From Adiantum capillus-veneris (lineage: Eukaryota > Streptophyta > Polypodiopsida > Polypodiales > Pteridaceae): a DNA stretch of 60,000 nucleotides. The position numbers and the translations under genes are program-made. The notes beneath the pieces were generated by a model, which made no database searches, had not been told where the DNA came from, and saw only the letters and a list, made by a program, of their open reading frames with translations. The stretch is taken from contig CM043961.1 of assembly GCA_014529385.2 (NCBI GenBank), positions 13,249,978 to 13,309,977 on the forward strand, written 5' to 3'. This document shows, piece by piece, positions 20,546-32,211 of the stretch; the stretch's first letter is position 1; every line of letters begins with the position of its first letter.

Positions 20546-23107
20546 ATGGGTAAGTCTGGCAGCAGGAAGAAGAGGCCCAATGGGTCTACTTCGGTGACTG
20601 ACATGCCCGGAAAGATTGAGACTAAGAGGCCTGACGTGCCTACCTCTGCTGCTGCTGCTATTCCCACAACAGAGATGCCTCCTGCGTCCTCAGCGTCATT
20701 GAAGATGGAACACTTGGCTGCTGTATTTCTTCATCGGGCACGCGAGCTTAAGGAGGAAGGTAACAGACGATTCCAAAGCAAAGATTACCATGGTGCAATG
20801 GAAAACTACGAGCAGGCCCTCCGGCTTACTCCCCGCAATCATCCTGACAGAGCTGTCTTCCACAGTAACAGGGCTGCCTGCCTCATGCAGATGAAGCCTG
20901 TTCAATATGAGGCAGTTGTTAGAGAATGCAGCCTTGCACTTGAAGCTCACCCTTGCTTTGGTCGTGCCCTTTTCAGACGCGCCAGGGCATTAGAAGCTCT
21001 TGGGAAGCCAGAGTTTGCTCTGCAGGATGTTCAGCTTCTCTTGCAAACGGATGGGAACAATCCAGATGCACTAGAGCTTGCAAGACGCCTTCGAGCAGCT
21101 CTTAGAAACAAGGAGGAGAATAATCAGGAGGTACTTGCTCGCTGCCGCCCTTCGTCCGTGCAGGTATCTCCTCCTCCGATGCATTCTGGGACATCTCCAG
21201 CTGCTTTGGGAGCTTCGGTAGTCAATGGAAGTCCTATGGCTGGCAAAGGTCCTCCCAAACTTGTTATAAAGAAGAAAGGAGGTAAGCCTGAACAACCTCA
21301 TACCAGAATTCCTTTCTCTGATGCTAGGCAGAATGTTATGTTCATTCCTGAAGGCAGGCAAAGCAGTGCATCTCCTTCCATGCACAATGTGAAGGACGCC
21401 ACTGAGCATGGGTGGCCTGACCACCCCCCTGTTGCCAGTGGGACAACATTGCCCTTGCAAAGCAAGACTGCGAATGTCGAATCTCAGAAAATGCAGTTCG
21501 CTACAAAACCTCAGGAAATTCACACTTCTGTTGAGACAACAAGGTCCGGCTCAACAGGCACGTCTTCTTGTGTCAAAAAGCAGGCAAGTGTACCGATGAG
21601 GCCTTTGAAACTTGTTTATGATCATGATATAAGGCTTGCAATGATGCCCCTTCTTTGCAAGGTCAAGGAACTTAGGGAGCTAGTCAGGAAGAGATTTCCA
21701 TCATCAAAAGCAGTCCTGATTAAATACAGAGACGTGGATGGTGATCTTGTAACAATAACCAGCACAGAGGAGCTCAGGCTTGCGGAAGCAGCTTTGGAAG
21801 CGGAGCTTGCAAAGAAAATACACTCTACTGAGCCTCGTTCCTGTGAGGTAGGAGGTGCTAGTCCTACTCCCCTGGTTGAGCCATTACGCTTGCATATTGT
21901 TGAGGTGCCGGCTGAGCAGGAGCCAATTTTGGAGGATGAGGAGGATGAGGGTCCTGTAGAAAATGGGGTTGAGGGCAGCACAGAGGTACCACGCTTGGAT
22001 TCTAGCAAAGAAAGTGCAGAGTTGAGTTCGCCTCATGCTGAGACAGATCTTAAAATAGTTACGGATAGAAAAGCTGGTATTCAAGGCAGCTGCTGTGAGG
22101 AGAGCAGTGATAAGGATGATGACGAAAATAAAAGTAAGGAAATAGAGATGGATGACTGGCTTGTGGATTTTGCACAACTTTTCCGCACGCACATTGGAGT
22201 AGATCCAGATGTGCACATTGATCTTCATGAGCTTGGAATGGAGCTCTGCTCTGAAGCCTTAGAGGAGACGGTTACAAGTGAGGATGCGCAGCCCTTATTC
22301 GAAGCAGCTGCATGCAAATTCCAGGAAGTTGCAGCACTTGCATTCTTCAATTGGGGTAATGTTTACATGTGTGCCGCAAGAAAACGCATACCATTGGAGG
22401 GAACAAATGGTGAAGGTGAGTATCAAAAGCAGCTACAGATGGCGTATGATTGGGCACAGGGTCAGTATGAGCAAGCCAGGTCGAAGTATGAGGAGGCTCT
22501 CAAGGTGAAGCCTGATTTTTATGAGGGGGTTCTAGCTCTTGGGCAGGAGAGTTTTGAGAGTGCAAAGCTTAGGTGGTCTCTTGCCGTAGCGAGCCAGGTG
22601 GATTTAACATCTTGGGATTCATCACAGACGCTTGGCTTATTTAGCAAGGCTGAAGAAAGAATGCAAATAGCATTTGGAATGTGGGAGAATTTGGAAGAAG
22701 TGCGGCTTAATGAAGCGAAGGCAGGTCATCGGGTGGTTCAAAGAGAAGTAGGTAAAGGTCATAGAGATGCTCCCCAGGAGCTATCGGAAGCTGAGACTAA
22801 GGAACAGTTTTTAGTCATGAGATTTCAAATTAACCTTTTTTGGGGCAACATATTGTTTGAACATTCTCAAGTTCAGTATAAGCTTGGTCTCCCATCATGG
22901 AAGATGCTGTTGGACGGTGCAGTGAAGAAATTCGAGCTAGCAGGTGCCTCTCCATCTGATATTGCCGTGGTGATGAATAACCACATCTCTAACTCTACTT
23001 GCTCATGTGAAGCAACAAAGCCAGTAGTAACTTCCAGTCAACCTACCTCTGTCGATGAAACAGATAGTAAGGTTGATGAGACAAAGGACATAGCAACTCA
23101 CCCATAA
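20546..23107 (+). CDS. CLMP1/PHOX-like: TPR and PB1 domain protein, Phox/CLMP1 type
   Basis: An uninterrupted 853-residue frame. Residues about 60-185 form three TPR units (LKEEGNRRF, FHSNRAACL, GRALFRRARALEAL). The Lys/Asn of LKEEGN, the Asn of SNRAA and the Arg-rich third helix fit a carboxylate-clamp TPR that binds C-termini such as Hsp90's. Residues about 350-430 are a PB1 domain with the acidic RDVDGDLVTITSTEEL motif and an N-terminal basic Lys (PLKLVYD). A linker with acidic clusters follows (about 470-540). The C-terminal third (about 545-815) has further TPR-like helices ending in INLFWGN and KFELAGASP, a hallmark of plant Phox1-4/CLMP1 proteins. In Arabidopsis CLMP1 is needed for chloroplast distribution, and the family is viewed as cytosolic co-chaperones; that is family knowledge, not shown here. 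The start is the first ATG of the frame, ahead of a Lys/Arg-rich N-terminus, in the context TTCATGG. Confidence 0.92.
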   Translation: MGKSGSRKKRPNGSTSVTDMPGKIETKRPDVPTSAAAAIPTTEMPPASSASLKMEHLAAVFLHRARELKEEGNRRFQSKDYHGAMENYEQALRLTPRNHPDRAVFHSNRAACLMQMKPVQYEAVVRECSLALEAHPCFGRALFRRARALEALGKPEFALQDVQLLLQTDGNNPDALELARRLRAALRNKEENNQEVLARCRPSSVQVSPPPMHSGTSPAALGASVVNGSPMAGKGPPKLVIKKKGGKPEQPHTRIPFSDARQNVMFIPEGRQSSASPSMHNVKDATEHGWPDHPPVASGTTLPLQSKTANVESQKMQFATKPQEIHTSVETTRSGSTGTSSCVKKQASVPMRPLKLVYDHDIRLAMMPLLCKVKELRELVRKRFPSSKAVLIKYRDVDGDLVTITSTEELRLAEAALEAELAKKIHSTEPRSCEVGGASPTPLVEPLRLHIVEVPAEQEPILEDEEDEGPVENGVEGSTEVPRLDSSKESAELSSPHAETDLKIVTDRKAGIQGSCCEESSDKDDDENKSKEIEMDDWLVDFAQLFRTHIGVDPDVHIDLHELGMELCSEALEETVTSEDAQPLFEAAACKFQEVAALAFFNWGNVYMCAARKRIPLEGTNGEGEYQKQLQMAYDWAQGQYEQARSKYEEALKVKPDFYEGVLALGQESFESAKLRWSLAVASQVDLTSWDSSQTLGLFSKAEERMQIAFGMWENLEEVRLNEAKAGHRVVQREVGKGHRDAPQELSEAETKEQFLVMRFQINLFWGNILFEHSQVQYKLGLPSWKMLLDGAVKKFELAGASPSDIAVVMNNHISNSTCSCEATKPVVTSSQPTSVDETDSKVDETKDIATHP

Positions 23108-23130
23108 GACTCTTCAAAGGACATGAACAC

Positions 23131-23630
23131 AAGGGCAATTTCCTGTCTCAGTATGTGATTTTATGTTTTTGATTGGCTCATGCTTGGAAGTTTGCTCTAT
23201 TGATGGTGGATTCTTCCATAGCCATTCACATCCATTCCTCGGGGGGGGGGAGTCTCCCTGCGCATTGTTTGTAATTTACGAATCGACGCGCAGCTTTTGT
23301 TTAGCTTACTGCTAAGCTCAAGTGCCTTATGAAATCAATACAGGCTAGGCGAAGAGCTATTAATGATGTAATGATGTAACAAGGGCAATTTCCTGTCTCA
23401 GTATGTGATTTTATGTTTTTGATTGGCTCATGCTTGGAAGTTTGCTCTATTGATGGTGGATTCTTCCATAGCCATTCACATCCATTCCTCGGGGGGGGGG
23501 AGTCTCCCTGCGCATTGTTTGTAATTTACGAATCGACGCGCAGCTTTTGTTTAGCTTACTGCTAAGCTCAAGTGCCTTATGAAATCAATACAGGCCTAGG
23601 CGAAGAGCTATTAATGATGTATGCACATGA
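23131..23630. repeat. 250-bp tandem duplication in the 3' flank of the Phox-like gene
   Basis: AAGGGCAATTTCCTGTCTCA starts at 23131 and again at 23381, and the following 240 bp repeat almost perfectly, including a run of exactly ten G in each copy. The only clear differences are one extra C near 23596 and the junction TAATGATGTAATGATGTAAC. It begins 24 bp after the stop codon, so it is probably in the 3' UTR. Confidence 0.93.
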
Positions 23631-23639
23631 TGGTCATTG

Positions 23640-24374
23640 ACACAAAAGTGTAGTTTAGAAATTTGAGCATCTGGCATCATGTTTGTGAGTACATTGGGTC
23701 AAATCCACTGATATGCTTGTACAATGTAGGTAGCCTATTAACTGTCTATTTGTGATTTTTCTAGAGGTTAAGTTCAATGAGATTATATGAAGAGGGTCGG
23801 CTGAAGCTGAGGGATCATTATGAATAATGTATTTTCTGATTTCAGCTCAGCAATTTTGAGTGTTGTGGTGGTAACTTCTGGTAGCCAATGCTCCTTGTCC
23901 CTGAATGGAGTCTTCTTTATAAGGAGTGGCTTACCTGGTATCCTGAGGGTTGTGAGGTGGGCAGCCTTGCAAAGGATGTAATCTAGTTGATTGGGTAAAC
24001 ACAATACTGGATAGTGTGGATGAATGCGGTTTTTTTGGACATTTAGGAGTGAAGTTTTTACTTGTCAGCATGACCTTTTTCCTCATTAATTGCTTTCAGA
24101 GAACCATGATTATACTTGAAGCGATGAATCCCAATGCACTGAAGAAAACAGCACACCCTTGCCCTTAATTTGAAGTTGACTTGTTCGTTGGTGTTTTGTT
24201 CTGCTAGTGGCAAGGGCTTGGGTGTTTTGTTGGATCTTTTGGCTTTGGAGATGGGGCAATGATAGTTGTAAGTGGATATCTTCAAATCATTGTTTGTTCT
24301 TTAGTTCTAAAGTTTGAGATTAAAAAAACCAAGACAGTTCTCTTTGCTTTTTACCCCACTTCTTGAACCTACCC

Positions 24375-24375
<1 letters not shown>
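23640..24375. other. Intergenic stretch, nothing recognised
   Basis: No supported gene, RNA or repeat between the duplicated 3' flank and the poly-C tract. Confidence 0.5.

Positions 24376-24435
<60 letters not shown>
24376..24435. repeat. Uninterrupted 60-base poly-C tract
   Basis: Sixty C in a row, then T and seven more C, then CT repeats at about 24466-24488. The Pro-rich and Gly-rich frames over it are artefacts of the tract. On the minus strand it is a long G run that could form quadruplexes. Confidence 0.93.
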
Positions 24436-24438
<3 letters not shown>

Positions 24439-24489
24439 CCCCCTTTCGCTTCCTTCTGTTTCTCATTCTCTCTCTCTCTCTCTCTCTCA

Positions 24490-27155
24490 CATGCCCTTTT
24501 ACTGACACATCCTTCACAATACTATTCCTTCTTTTTTGGGCATGCCATCTTCACTTCCTTAATATTTATTATGCTTGTTTCAGTTGTTTTGGTCACATGT
24601 ACATGGCTCTATGTTCAAATATAAATGGGGTTATATGTGCATGCCACATGGACATATCTTATAATGCCTTTAGAGCTAATAATTGTTCATAGATATTAAG
24701 AATTTTGCCGGTAATTTTGTGAGCTTGTTCGTAACCACATCATCAAAGTTCATCCTATTGCCAAGAAGTAACTCCTGATGGTAGAAACAAACGTGCCACA
24801 TACTGCAAATACTAAGCATAACAAGCATATATACAACTTCTGAGCCTGCTAAATAATGAAACTCATTTGGATGCGATGTGACAGAGCTACCTTCTAGCAT
24901 TCTCAAATCAAAGGAGCTTCTCCATAAGGTACTCCTTGTTGGAAGCAATCGCTTTCTCATAAGTGTTGCATAGCTTCTTCCTTAGCGAATATGTGGTCTT
25001 CTTATTGATATATGAATTTATAGTGATTCTACCAAGTACAATCTAATGGTAAATTTATTCGATTCATTCGACTCAAGAAAATCTTCATCATCATACATGA
25101 TAATAGGCTTGGAAGATAGCTAAACCTCTAAAAGATTTCAGCTGGAATTTCTCTTTTCACAATGAGAAATTGCTATCATTAATTTTTTATGTTAAAAGAG
25201 TTTCATGCTTGATGTAGACGTTGTCATATTCAAACACATACTACAGCAAGCACACGAAGAAAAGCTAGCGTAGTTTTAGCAAATAGCTTGACCCTATTTT
25301 AGTCAAAACAACAAGATAGAAATACACATATATCAAGTACATAATATATGGCAAGAGAATTACAGAAATTGAGTAGAAAAAGTGTAATTTTTATGTATAT
25401 AAGTCAAAAATTACTATTATAAAAACATAGCTCAAATTGAAATCAAGTTGACTCAACATAGCATAGTTGGACTCGAAGTTGACCCTAATGGATGGTGCAG
25501 TTGTGTACGGGGTTATCGAACAAACCTAATTACACTCGATCAATGGTACTAATGCTCCCAATGCAAGGCTTTAGAAAAGACCTCACCAAAACCCTCCGAA
25601 AGGCTCTTAAGGATATATGCCAAAGTCATTTACATGCCTATACTAGACTTGCTGGCAACGACAATGTGATGACCACACAAATGTACAAAGGCTCTAACCA
25701 CAAATACTCGGTAGATATAGAGAGACTAAAATTTGCTAAAATTGCAGATGTTGCACTCACACAGGCACCAAACTAGCAAACTTTCAAAGCTCCTACCCGA
25801 GTCAATCTCGTCTCAAGCATGCAATCGAGAGATATCAATCAAAAGAGCATAGCCTTGCCAAAAACACGTCAATTTTTGCCATATACACACATCAAATGAT
25901 GATAAACCGCCTCAACATGACCATAAGCACATAAGCGAATCAAAGTAGCATCAAAGATGCTCAAATATGATATCACCATGCACGTAATATATCAACTAAG
26001 CCACAAAACACATCAAATTGTGTATAGACTAACACGATATCAAAGACCACATAAAAGAGGTAAAAGTTGCAAATGATAATCAAATCTGGCTTTCAACGAC
26101 TCTTGACACATAGAAGCTCTCACAAATGAGCATAGTCTTGCACATCATATGCATTATATATGAGTGTGGGCACCTTGATTGATTAGCTAACAGTTGAGAG
26201 AGATTATTCATTAACTTTAGCATTTGGGGGTTCTTAAGGCATAGCATAACTCTTGTGGCGCATCACTGATAACTTACTAGAAAAAGGAAAGTATGAGAGA
26301 GAATAGCAATTGAATGAAATAGGTTTGGCTAAAGAAATTATACTACTCTCAATAAATATTTTCCGATAATTGCATGAGGGTCTGTTTATAAGCCTATCAA
26401 TTATTTTCAATTTGTAGTTGCTATTGTGCTATCCAAACATCCTAGCCAAAAGACATCAATTCTACCTATTTTCCATGCAAAAATATTCATAGAAAATATC
26501 AAGGGATATATCTTTGTAGAAGTTTCAAGAACTTTCCTAAATGCCATTGGGACTTCCTTTATCATAGATATTCCTTTGGCATTTAGAACATTCTGAGAGG
26601 ATGGCATATTCCATTGAATATGCTATATTCTAGTAAGGGGTGTTATCCACACGGAACATGCACAATCTTTTCTGACACTACCCCCTTAAAGTGTTGTTTA
26701 TAACATGTCTACTAAAGTCGCCCCTTACAATTGTTAGATACATAAGCTACACTCTGTTCGAGTTGATAGATGGTAGTTCTACCCCCATATCCTCTACCAT
26801 GGTGAAGGTTCCTCGTTCACGCTCTACTTTGAGCTTTTTGATTATTTAATTTTACTATTGTTCAGCAAGCTTCTCTCGATTGGGTGACTCACAGTTCACA
26901 AGAAGTGATTTATGCCACTTGTGGAATATGCATGGGCCCGGTTTTGTAGAGCAGGCTATGTCTCACTTTCATTGGAGAGAGGCTATGATAGCTAAGTTGT
27001 CGATTATTGAGGACAATGATACTTAGGAGGATTTATCGCTTGAATGTTCAAAGTCACTATCCTAGTACATGGACGACCCTTTGGTCTCATTCTCATTCAT
27101 TAATTGTATAAGCATTCCCTTCAATTATTGAGTTATTTCGCTTGGGTCATACTCT
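24490..27155. other. Intergenic AT-rich stretch, nothing recognised
   Basis: Only short frames without recognisable domains. No LTR ends, tRNA genes or long repeats noticed. Confidence 0.5.
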
Positions 27156-27295
27156 CATTCTCTCCCTCTCAATGTTTATCTCTTCTCGCTAGCACTCCTC
27201 ACCTCATTCCTTTATCCTCACACACCATTCTCTCCCTCTCAATGTTTATCTCTTCTCGCTAGCACTCCTCACCTCATTCCTTTATCCTCACACAC
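27156..27295. repeat. 70-bp tandem duplication
   Basis: A unit from CATTCTCTCCCTCTC to TTATCCTCACACAC occurs at 27156-27225 and again at 27226-27295, essentially identical. No gene is near; it looks like a recent local duplication. Confidence 0.9.
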
Positions 27296-27779
27296 TAAGG
27301 CTATGGCAGTAGATAATATACGTAGCGCCAACATGTTATGGTTGTAGTGCTTTAGTCAAGAGTTCCTTTGTGTCATCCTAAGACACGGGTTCAGAGACCT
27401 AGACGAGGGGTCTTGGCTGCAATGAAGTTGTCCAACCCACCCTTGATACATCCAAGTGTGGCAACCATATCATCACGCATGGGTTGCCCAAATTAAGAGT
27501 GAGTTGAGCCTGCCACATGTCCAAATCAAGAGTGCACAAGAGAGGTCTACAAACAAGGTATGTGACCAAAGGAGGGCAAGGGGAAGAGGGTGGGCAGGTG
27601 GGGGTGGTGATTACTAGCTCACACGGGGGCTCGCCCAGAGGGGATCTAGGGCCCAGATTTGGGGGAACGGAGCAGCTTTGATCTCGACCGTCCGATCGCC
27701 CCAATGAACTAGAGGTGGGTAAACCTTATTGGGTAAACCTTATAAGGTTTCACCATTTGTTGTGCCAACATGCGCATTG

Positions 27780-28170
27780 AAGCACGCTAGCGTGACGGTA
27801 GGGCTTTTGTGCAGCAACCGGGAGATCTCTGGTTCGACCCACACCCCGCGAGACCACTGAATTAGAGGTGAACTTGGGGCGCCATTTTGCCCCTAGTTGA
27901 CTCTAAGTTCACCGTGGCGATCAGATGGCGGAGATCAAACCCGTACATCCCCCCTGAACTTAGGTGACCCTGTGTGAGATAGTGGACCGGGGGGGGGGGA
28001 TACGATCGTTCACTCGACCATTGAGGAAGGGCAGGGGCGTGATGGGCTTGTGTGCACTTTTTTCCAACGGGGCTGCTAAACGTCTCCATGTCGGCACCAC
28101 AACAGAGAGAGGAGGCATCCGGAAAGCAACAAGGGATATTGAGAACCAGGCCTGCCTAGATCAGACACAT
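27780..28170 (+). mobile_element. Candidate tRNA-derived SINE (or SINE head)
   Basis: A tRNA-like promoter is visible: an A-box-like TAGCGTGACGG near 27787 and a good B box, GGTTCGACCC, near 27831, about 44 bp apart as in tRNA genes. The downstream sequence is not tRNA-like and includes a G run near 27990. I could not find a convincing tail or target duplication, so the 3' end is a guess. It could also be a retro-inserted tRNA fragment. Confidence 0.4.
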
Positions 28171-28570
28171 GCATTGTGAGAGAAAGAGAGCAGCCTTCCC
28201 TTCATCCTTAAGGTAGATGGGAGCTTAGGCCCTAGGGAGCAGGAGCACATTATCAGTTAAGGATTGCTCCCACATGACGAAATATTAGTGGATAATGGAC
28301 AGTCAATAAATACAACACATGGCTCGTTATTATGCCTTATTCCTCCATTCAACGTTGGACAGGGCCAAAAATAGAAGACTTCTGTTGGCTTCTTGAATCA
28401 TCAAATAATCGGATGACAACTTTGCATCAATGAGTTTTCAATCTTCGATTGAGCCACTTAGCACAGACAGAAAAATAATGGCTTGTATGGGGCACAAGAA
28501 TGAAATGTAAGTAAAGGAGGAATGATGCAATAATTTTCCTCCATTCCTCCGTTGGAATACTCAGCTGCAC
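28171..28570. other. Downstream flank of AARE, probably 3' UTR and intergenic
   Basis: On the minus strand this follows the AARE stop codon. No frame or repeat of note, and no clear AATAAA on the gene strand. Confidence 0.5.
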
Positions 28571-31500
28571 CTATGTGGGAACCTCGCCTTTCCTTTCCAG
28601 ATAAAATTTTAGCCATGTTCCGATATTGAGCCAAACCTCAAACTCTGACTGTGGCCTGCAGCAAAAAGAGAGGAATTGTGAGTACCATCCACATTTAATG
28701 TGCAACCGTGCCACAAAATCCTTCTGGCACATCTGAGGCATCAGTGCAATTCTATTTTCTTTTTTTGATCTAAAAACTTGGAAAACTTGTCAAAAAGTTT
28801 TGGGAAAAATTGAAGGTTTTTACACTGAACTCCTCCAAATTCTCTCTATATTTGTGGAATACTTTAATCTTCATCTCATCTTTGCTCTATAACCAATTTT
28901 TTACCTCTTATGTTTATTGGCACAGCCTTCGGCAGAAAGGCATCGATGGTGTATGCCTCATTGCCTAGGGAGCTTCAGCCCATGTAGAACGGAGTACCCT
29001 TCAAATTTGTGGAAGTATGTTTTGTTTTTCTCCCTCTTTTTTTTTCCGACACACCAGAGAGCCCACAGGGGGAGGTGCTTATCCCTTCCAAATATTAGCC
29101 ATGTTGATGCACCACGTGCTGGGAACGACGGAGAGAGCTCTTAGCAACCAGCTAGGAACCTCCTCCTCGGTTGACGCACCCCAGGAGGAGGATGCACTGG
29201 AGTGTCCAAGGGCAAGAGCCCTAGCAACGTGAACACCAGGTGAGCACAAGGTGTCCCTCTAGAGTGTGACCCAACGGGGTATTTGAACCCACAGCCCCTA
29301 GGTTGAGAGGCCAAAGCCTTTCTCCCTCTTTAATATATCATTTCTTTTTCATTTCTCTCTCTACAACCAGAGTGAAAAGCAGCGCCAGCATCCATCTCCA
29401 CACGCCTTGTTTTCATATTTAGACCTCTTTAGGGGGGCCATCGTGAGTTTTCACCTAGTTATCATGCTTCTCCGAAACTTTGGGTCCGAATTTCTTAACT
29501 GTTGACATAGAAATGCAATGGGGAATTTCCTTGAGTGATAAAATCCCTCCATACACTAATCAGTTCAACTAATTACCTGTCGATAGGATGTGCATCTTCT
29601 GGAAAAACAATCACCTTCACCTTCAAACCACGTGCCCGGAGTGCATGTATATACTGTGCATGAAACATGATACAATGTTAGAGCAAAAGTCACACAAAAA
29701 ATGAACTCGACGGCAATCATTTTTCGCTCTAGTAAGCATAGATGTGTCTGTGGCATGGGGATGTGTCCATGAGTGGGAGCCATGCAGACAGGATAGTGAA
29801 TGTTGAAGTGTTTATAACAAATGCTGTGTGTAATAAATTTAAAAATCCATATCTATAAAGGACTTTCAGTACTTCAAATAGGGAGACCACGTAGCTTTAC
29901 TTGCGACAAGGATGCAATAAACCTATCAACCAACACCAAATGCAGTGGGGAACTGTGAACAACACCTGAAACCCATTAGAAATGGGAACTCTTCGATCTT
30001 GAGCTCCCAACAAGAACAGAGATGGAACCTTGACCTGTTTGCAAGCCCAAAGATCCCATTTTGAATAGAACTAAGTAGAGTTAAATTGCCTTTCAGCAGA
30101 ATAAAATCACCCTGGTGTAAGTACCTTGTTGATATGAGCTATCGGTGATGCAAGAAAAAACTTTTCTAGATCTTGAGGTGAAGGGGCATCTGAGTAAGCA
30201 TCAAGGCAAGGTTTCCCATATGTTTCCACAAAGCACCAGTCAGGAATGTCAGTGGTACCAACCATTGAGGAGATGTTGCACACAGGATTGATAATGGCAG
30301 CTGTGACAAAGCGATCAGGCGCCTGTAAACATAAGCTTCTGAAGATTGTTAGAAATAATCTGCATAGCATTGTTTTACAGAATAACTACAGTTAAATTTG
30401 ATGCCAAGGTTTCATAATTGAATATGAGACATGACAACATCAGAGATTGTTGATCAACACGGAAACAAAGCCATGAGCCCCCTCTAAATGACACCACGAC
30501 TATTCTTACCAGAAAATGTGAGGAAGAGAACAACTGAACCACCAAAGCTATGCAAAGGTATGAGTGTTTAAAAGGCTGAAATGAGTAAACAAAGCTATGT
30601 TCGAGCTACCAAGACAGAAAAAAATTGTGATGTGTATTCACATTGCGGTTATGAGGGTATTTTGAAGAATTTCTTGCAAAATCCTAGCCTTCAAACTGCA
30701 AGTTATCTTGCACGCATGATAGGACGAGCATATTGAACAGGACATTAAAGAGAACTGTGAGCTTGCAGAGAAGCCAGAGGCACAGAATTATTTTTAAATT
30801 ATGAAAATTCTCAAACTCAAAAATTGAAACTGATTCAGAAACAGAAACCTTACCTGTCCTATCAAGTGTGCAGATAGGAACCCTCCATGTGATCCACCAA
30901 GAACTGCAACTTTGTCACTGTCAGCAAGGCCTTTGCCAACAACAAGATCCAAAGCTCCAAGAACATCTGCAACATCCTGCATTGAAGGAAAAACACATCA
31001 ACCAATTCATATTAAAAATGGCTTTTGTTAACTTAGTACACTCACCTGATGGCCTGCCTTTCCAGGAAGTGATTGCAATATCTCTTCCCCAAATCCCAAG
31101 GAACCTCTGTAAAACAGTCTTATTAAGATGTTAACATCACAGACCGCAATAGCTTGTGAAAATAGACAGCAGTGAACAAAGCCTCATAAGTTTTCTTATT
31201 TGGGTAGCAATTTGAGCTTAAAGTACCTGTAGTTTACAAGGAGCAGATTGAGTCCCAACCCAACAAGAAAAGCATATGCTTTAGAGAAGCTAGTAGTGTA
31301 CAAAGAGTGAGGACCTCCATGTACCACCACGACCAATGGACGTTTTGCCGGTGCATCATTCGAATCCTTTCTTGAAGCTGTGACAAATATTGCTTCATAA
31401 TGCTGTTCCAAGCCTGCAAGCAATATACGATTATTGAAAAGAGTTGCAACCCCTTCCCCCCTTCTGTCCCTTTTCTCTGGAAATTTTTGCACGTTGAAAG

Positions 31501-32099
31501 TTTCAATTTACTAAGATTGCATATTATGTTCAACCAAAACAGTTGTATCAAAGTCCCTTATAATAATTTAAAATGCTTTCATGTATCTTACTAAACATAA
31601 TGCAACACTCCTATTTCATATAGGGAACATCAAGCTTCATTGATACATTAATGAATCGAAGGGTAGCCAAGTTAAATTTTATTACCTTTATCAGAAGGAG
31701 CAGTGATACTCATGGTCTCATATGAGACTGATGACAGAATAGACTCAACCTGTAAGGAACACAGCTTAGCAAATATTTCAGCAGAATACCTTAATGCTGT
31801 TCTTGTGAGATGTTTACCTGGTCAGACAGCTTTAAGTAAGGATTGCACAAATCAAACCATTCCCAAGTCTTAGCCCCAGATGATGATCTTGGTACTCCCA
31901 GCTTCAAGCTGTGTGGCTCGCCAAAACTGCTTCTAGCTGACATGAGAGCGTATCACTTAAATAGCACAAAATTGCTACATGCAGATTGTGCTGAGCACCT
32001 CAGAAACATCATATACCTGCTAGTATGTAGTCATCATACAAAGAAAGAATGCTCCATGATGAGCCATCATTCTCAGGTGTAACGCGATATACATCCCCT
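28571..32099 (-). CDS. AARE: Acylamino-acid-releasing enzyme, C-terminal ten exons (5' part outside or lost)
   Basis: Acylaminoacyl-peptidase (serine peptidase family S9C) removes N-acylated amino acids from peptides. I assembled ten exons with GT/AG borders and matching phases: 32017-32099, 31818-31936, 31686-31749, 31227-31413, 31046-31106, 30854-30976, 30125-30322, 29966-30034, 29577-29653, 28571-28655 (stop at 28571-28573). They give about 354 residues: the end of the beta-propeller, then the alpha/beta-hydrolase domain. The oxyanion segment HGGPHSLY, the nucleophile Ser in GGSHGGF, the Asp in LLGAQDRRVP and the His in PEDAHP are all present. The family is usually about 760-830 residues, so roughly 400 N-terminal residues are missing; the first exon seen has a proper acceptor, so they should lie to the right. 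No stop or frameshift was found, so selection seems to have kept this part. Confidence 0.9.
29027..29331 (-). mobile_element. SINE in the last intron of AARE, with 13-bp target duplication
   Basis: TTTCTCCCTCTTT flanks both sides (29027-29039 and 29319-29331). On the minus strand the 273-bp body (29046-29318) starts with a tRNA-like head, GGCCTCTCAACC then a B box GGGTTCAAATACCCC, and ends in an A run (29040-29045 plus the duplication). This is the layout of a tRNA-derived SINE inserted by LINE machinery. It lies between the last two AARE exons, on the gene's strand, and leaves the splice sites intact. Confidence 0.82.
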
Positions 32100-32112
32100 C
32101 TGCAGTATTAAT

Positions 32113-32115
<3 letters not shown>

Positions 32116-32210
<95 letters not shown>
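32116..32210. repeat. (CT)n microsatellite beside the first visible AARE exon
   Basis: About 95 bp of CT with one G interruption near 32175. It begins 16 bp from the exon border (upstream on the gene strand) and ends exactly where a 5'-truncated LINE starts. Confidence 0.95.

Positions 32211-32211
<1 letters not shown>

Noticed and set aside
24314-24692. Proline-rich and glycine-rich frames
   Set aside because: They translate the poly-C/poly-G tract and CT repeat.
30107-30370. AARE exon extended past 30125 into KVLTPG
   Set aside because: VLTP looks like the family's VKTP, but a better exon (29966-30034, VKVPSLFLLGAQD) follows with correct splice sites and phase, so GTACTT at 30124 is the donor.
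31818-31926. Acceptor at 31927 for the second AARE exon
   Set aside because: It breaks the phase with the preceding exon; the acceptor at 31937-31939 restores ARSSFGEP in frame.
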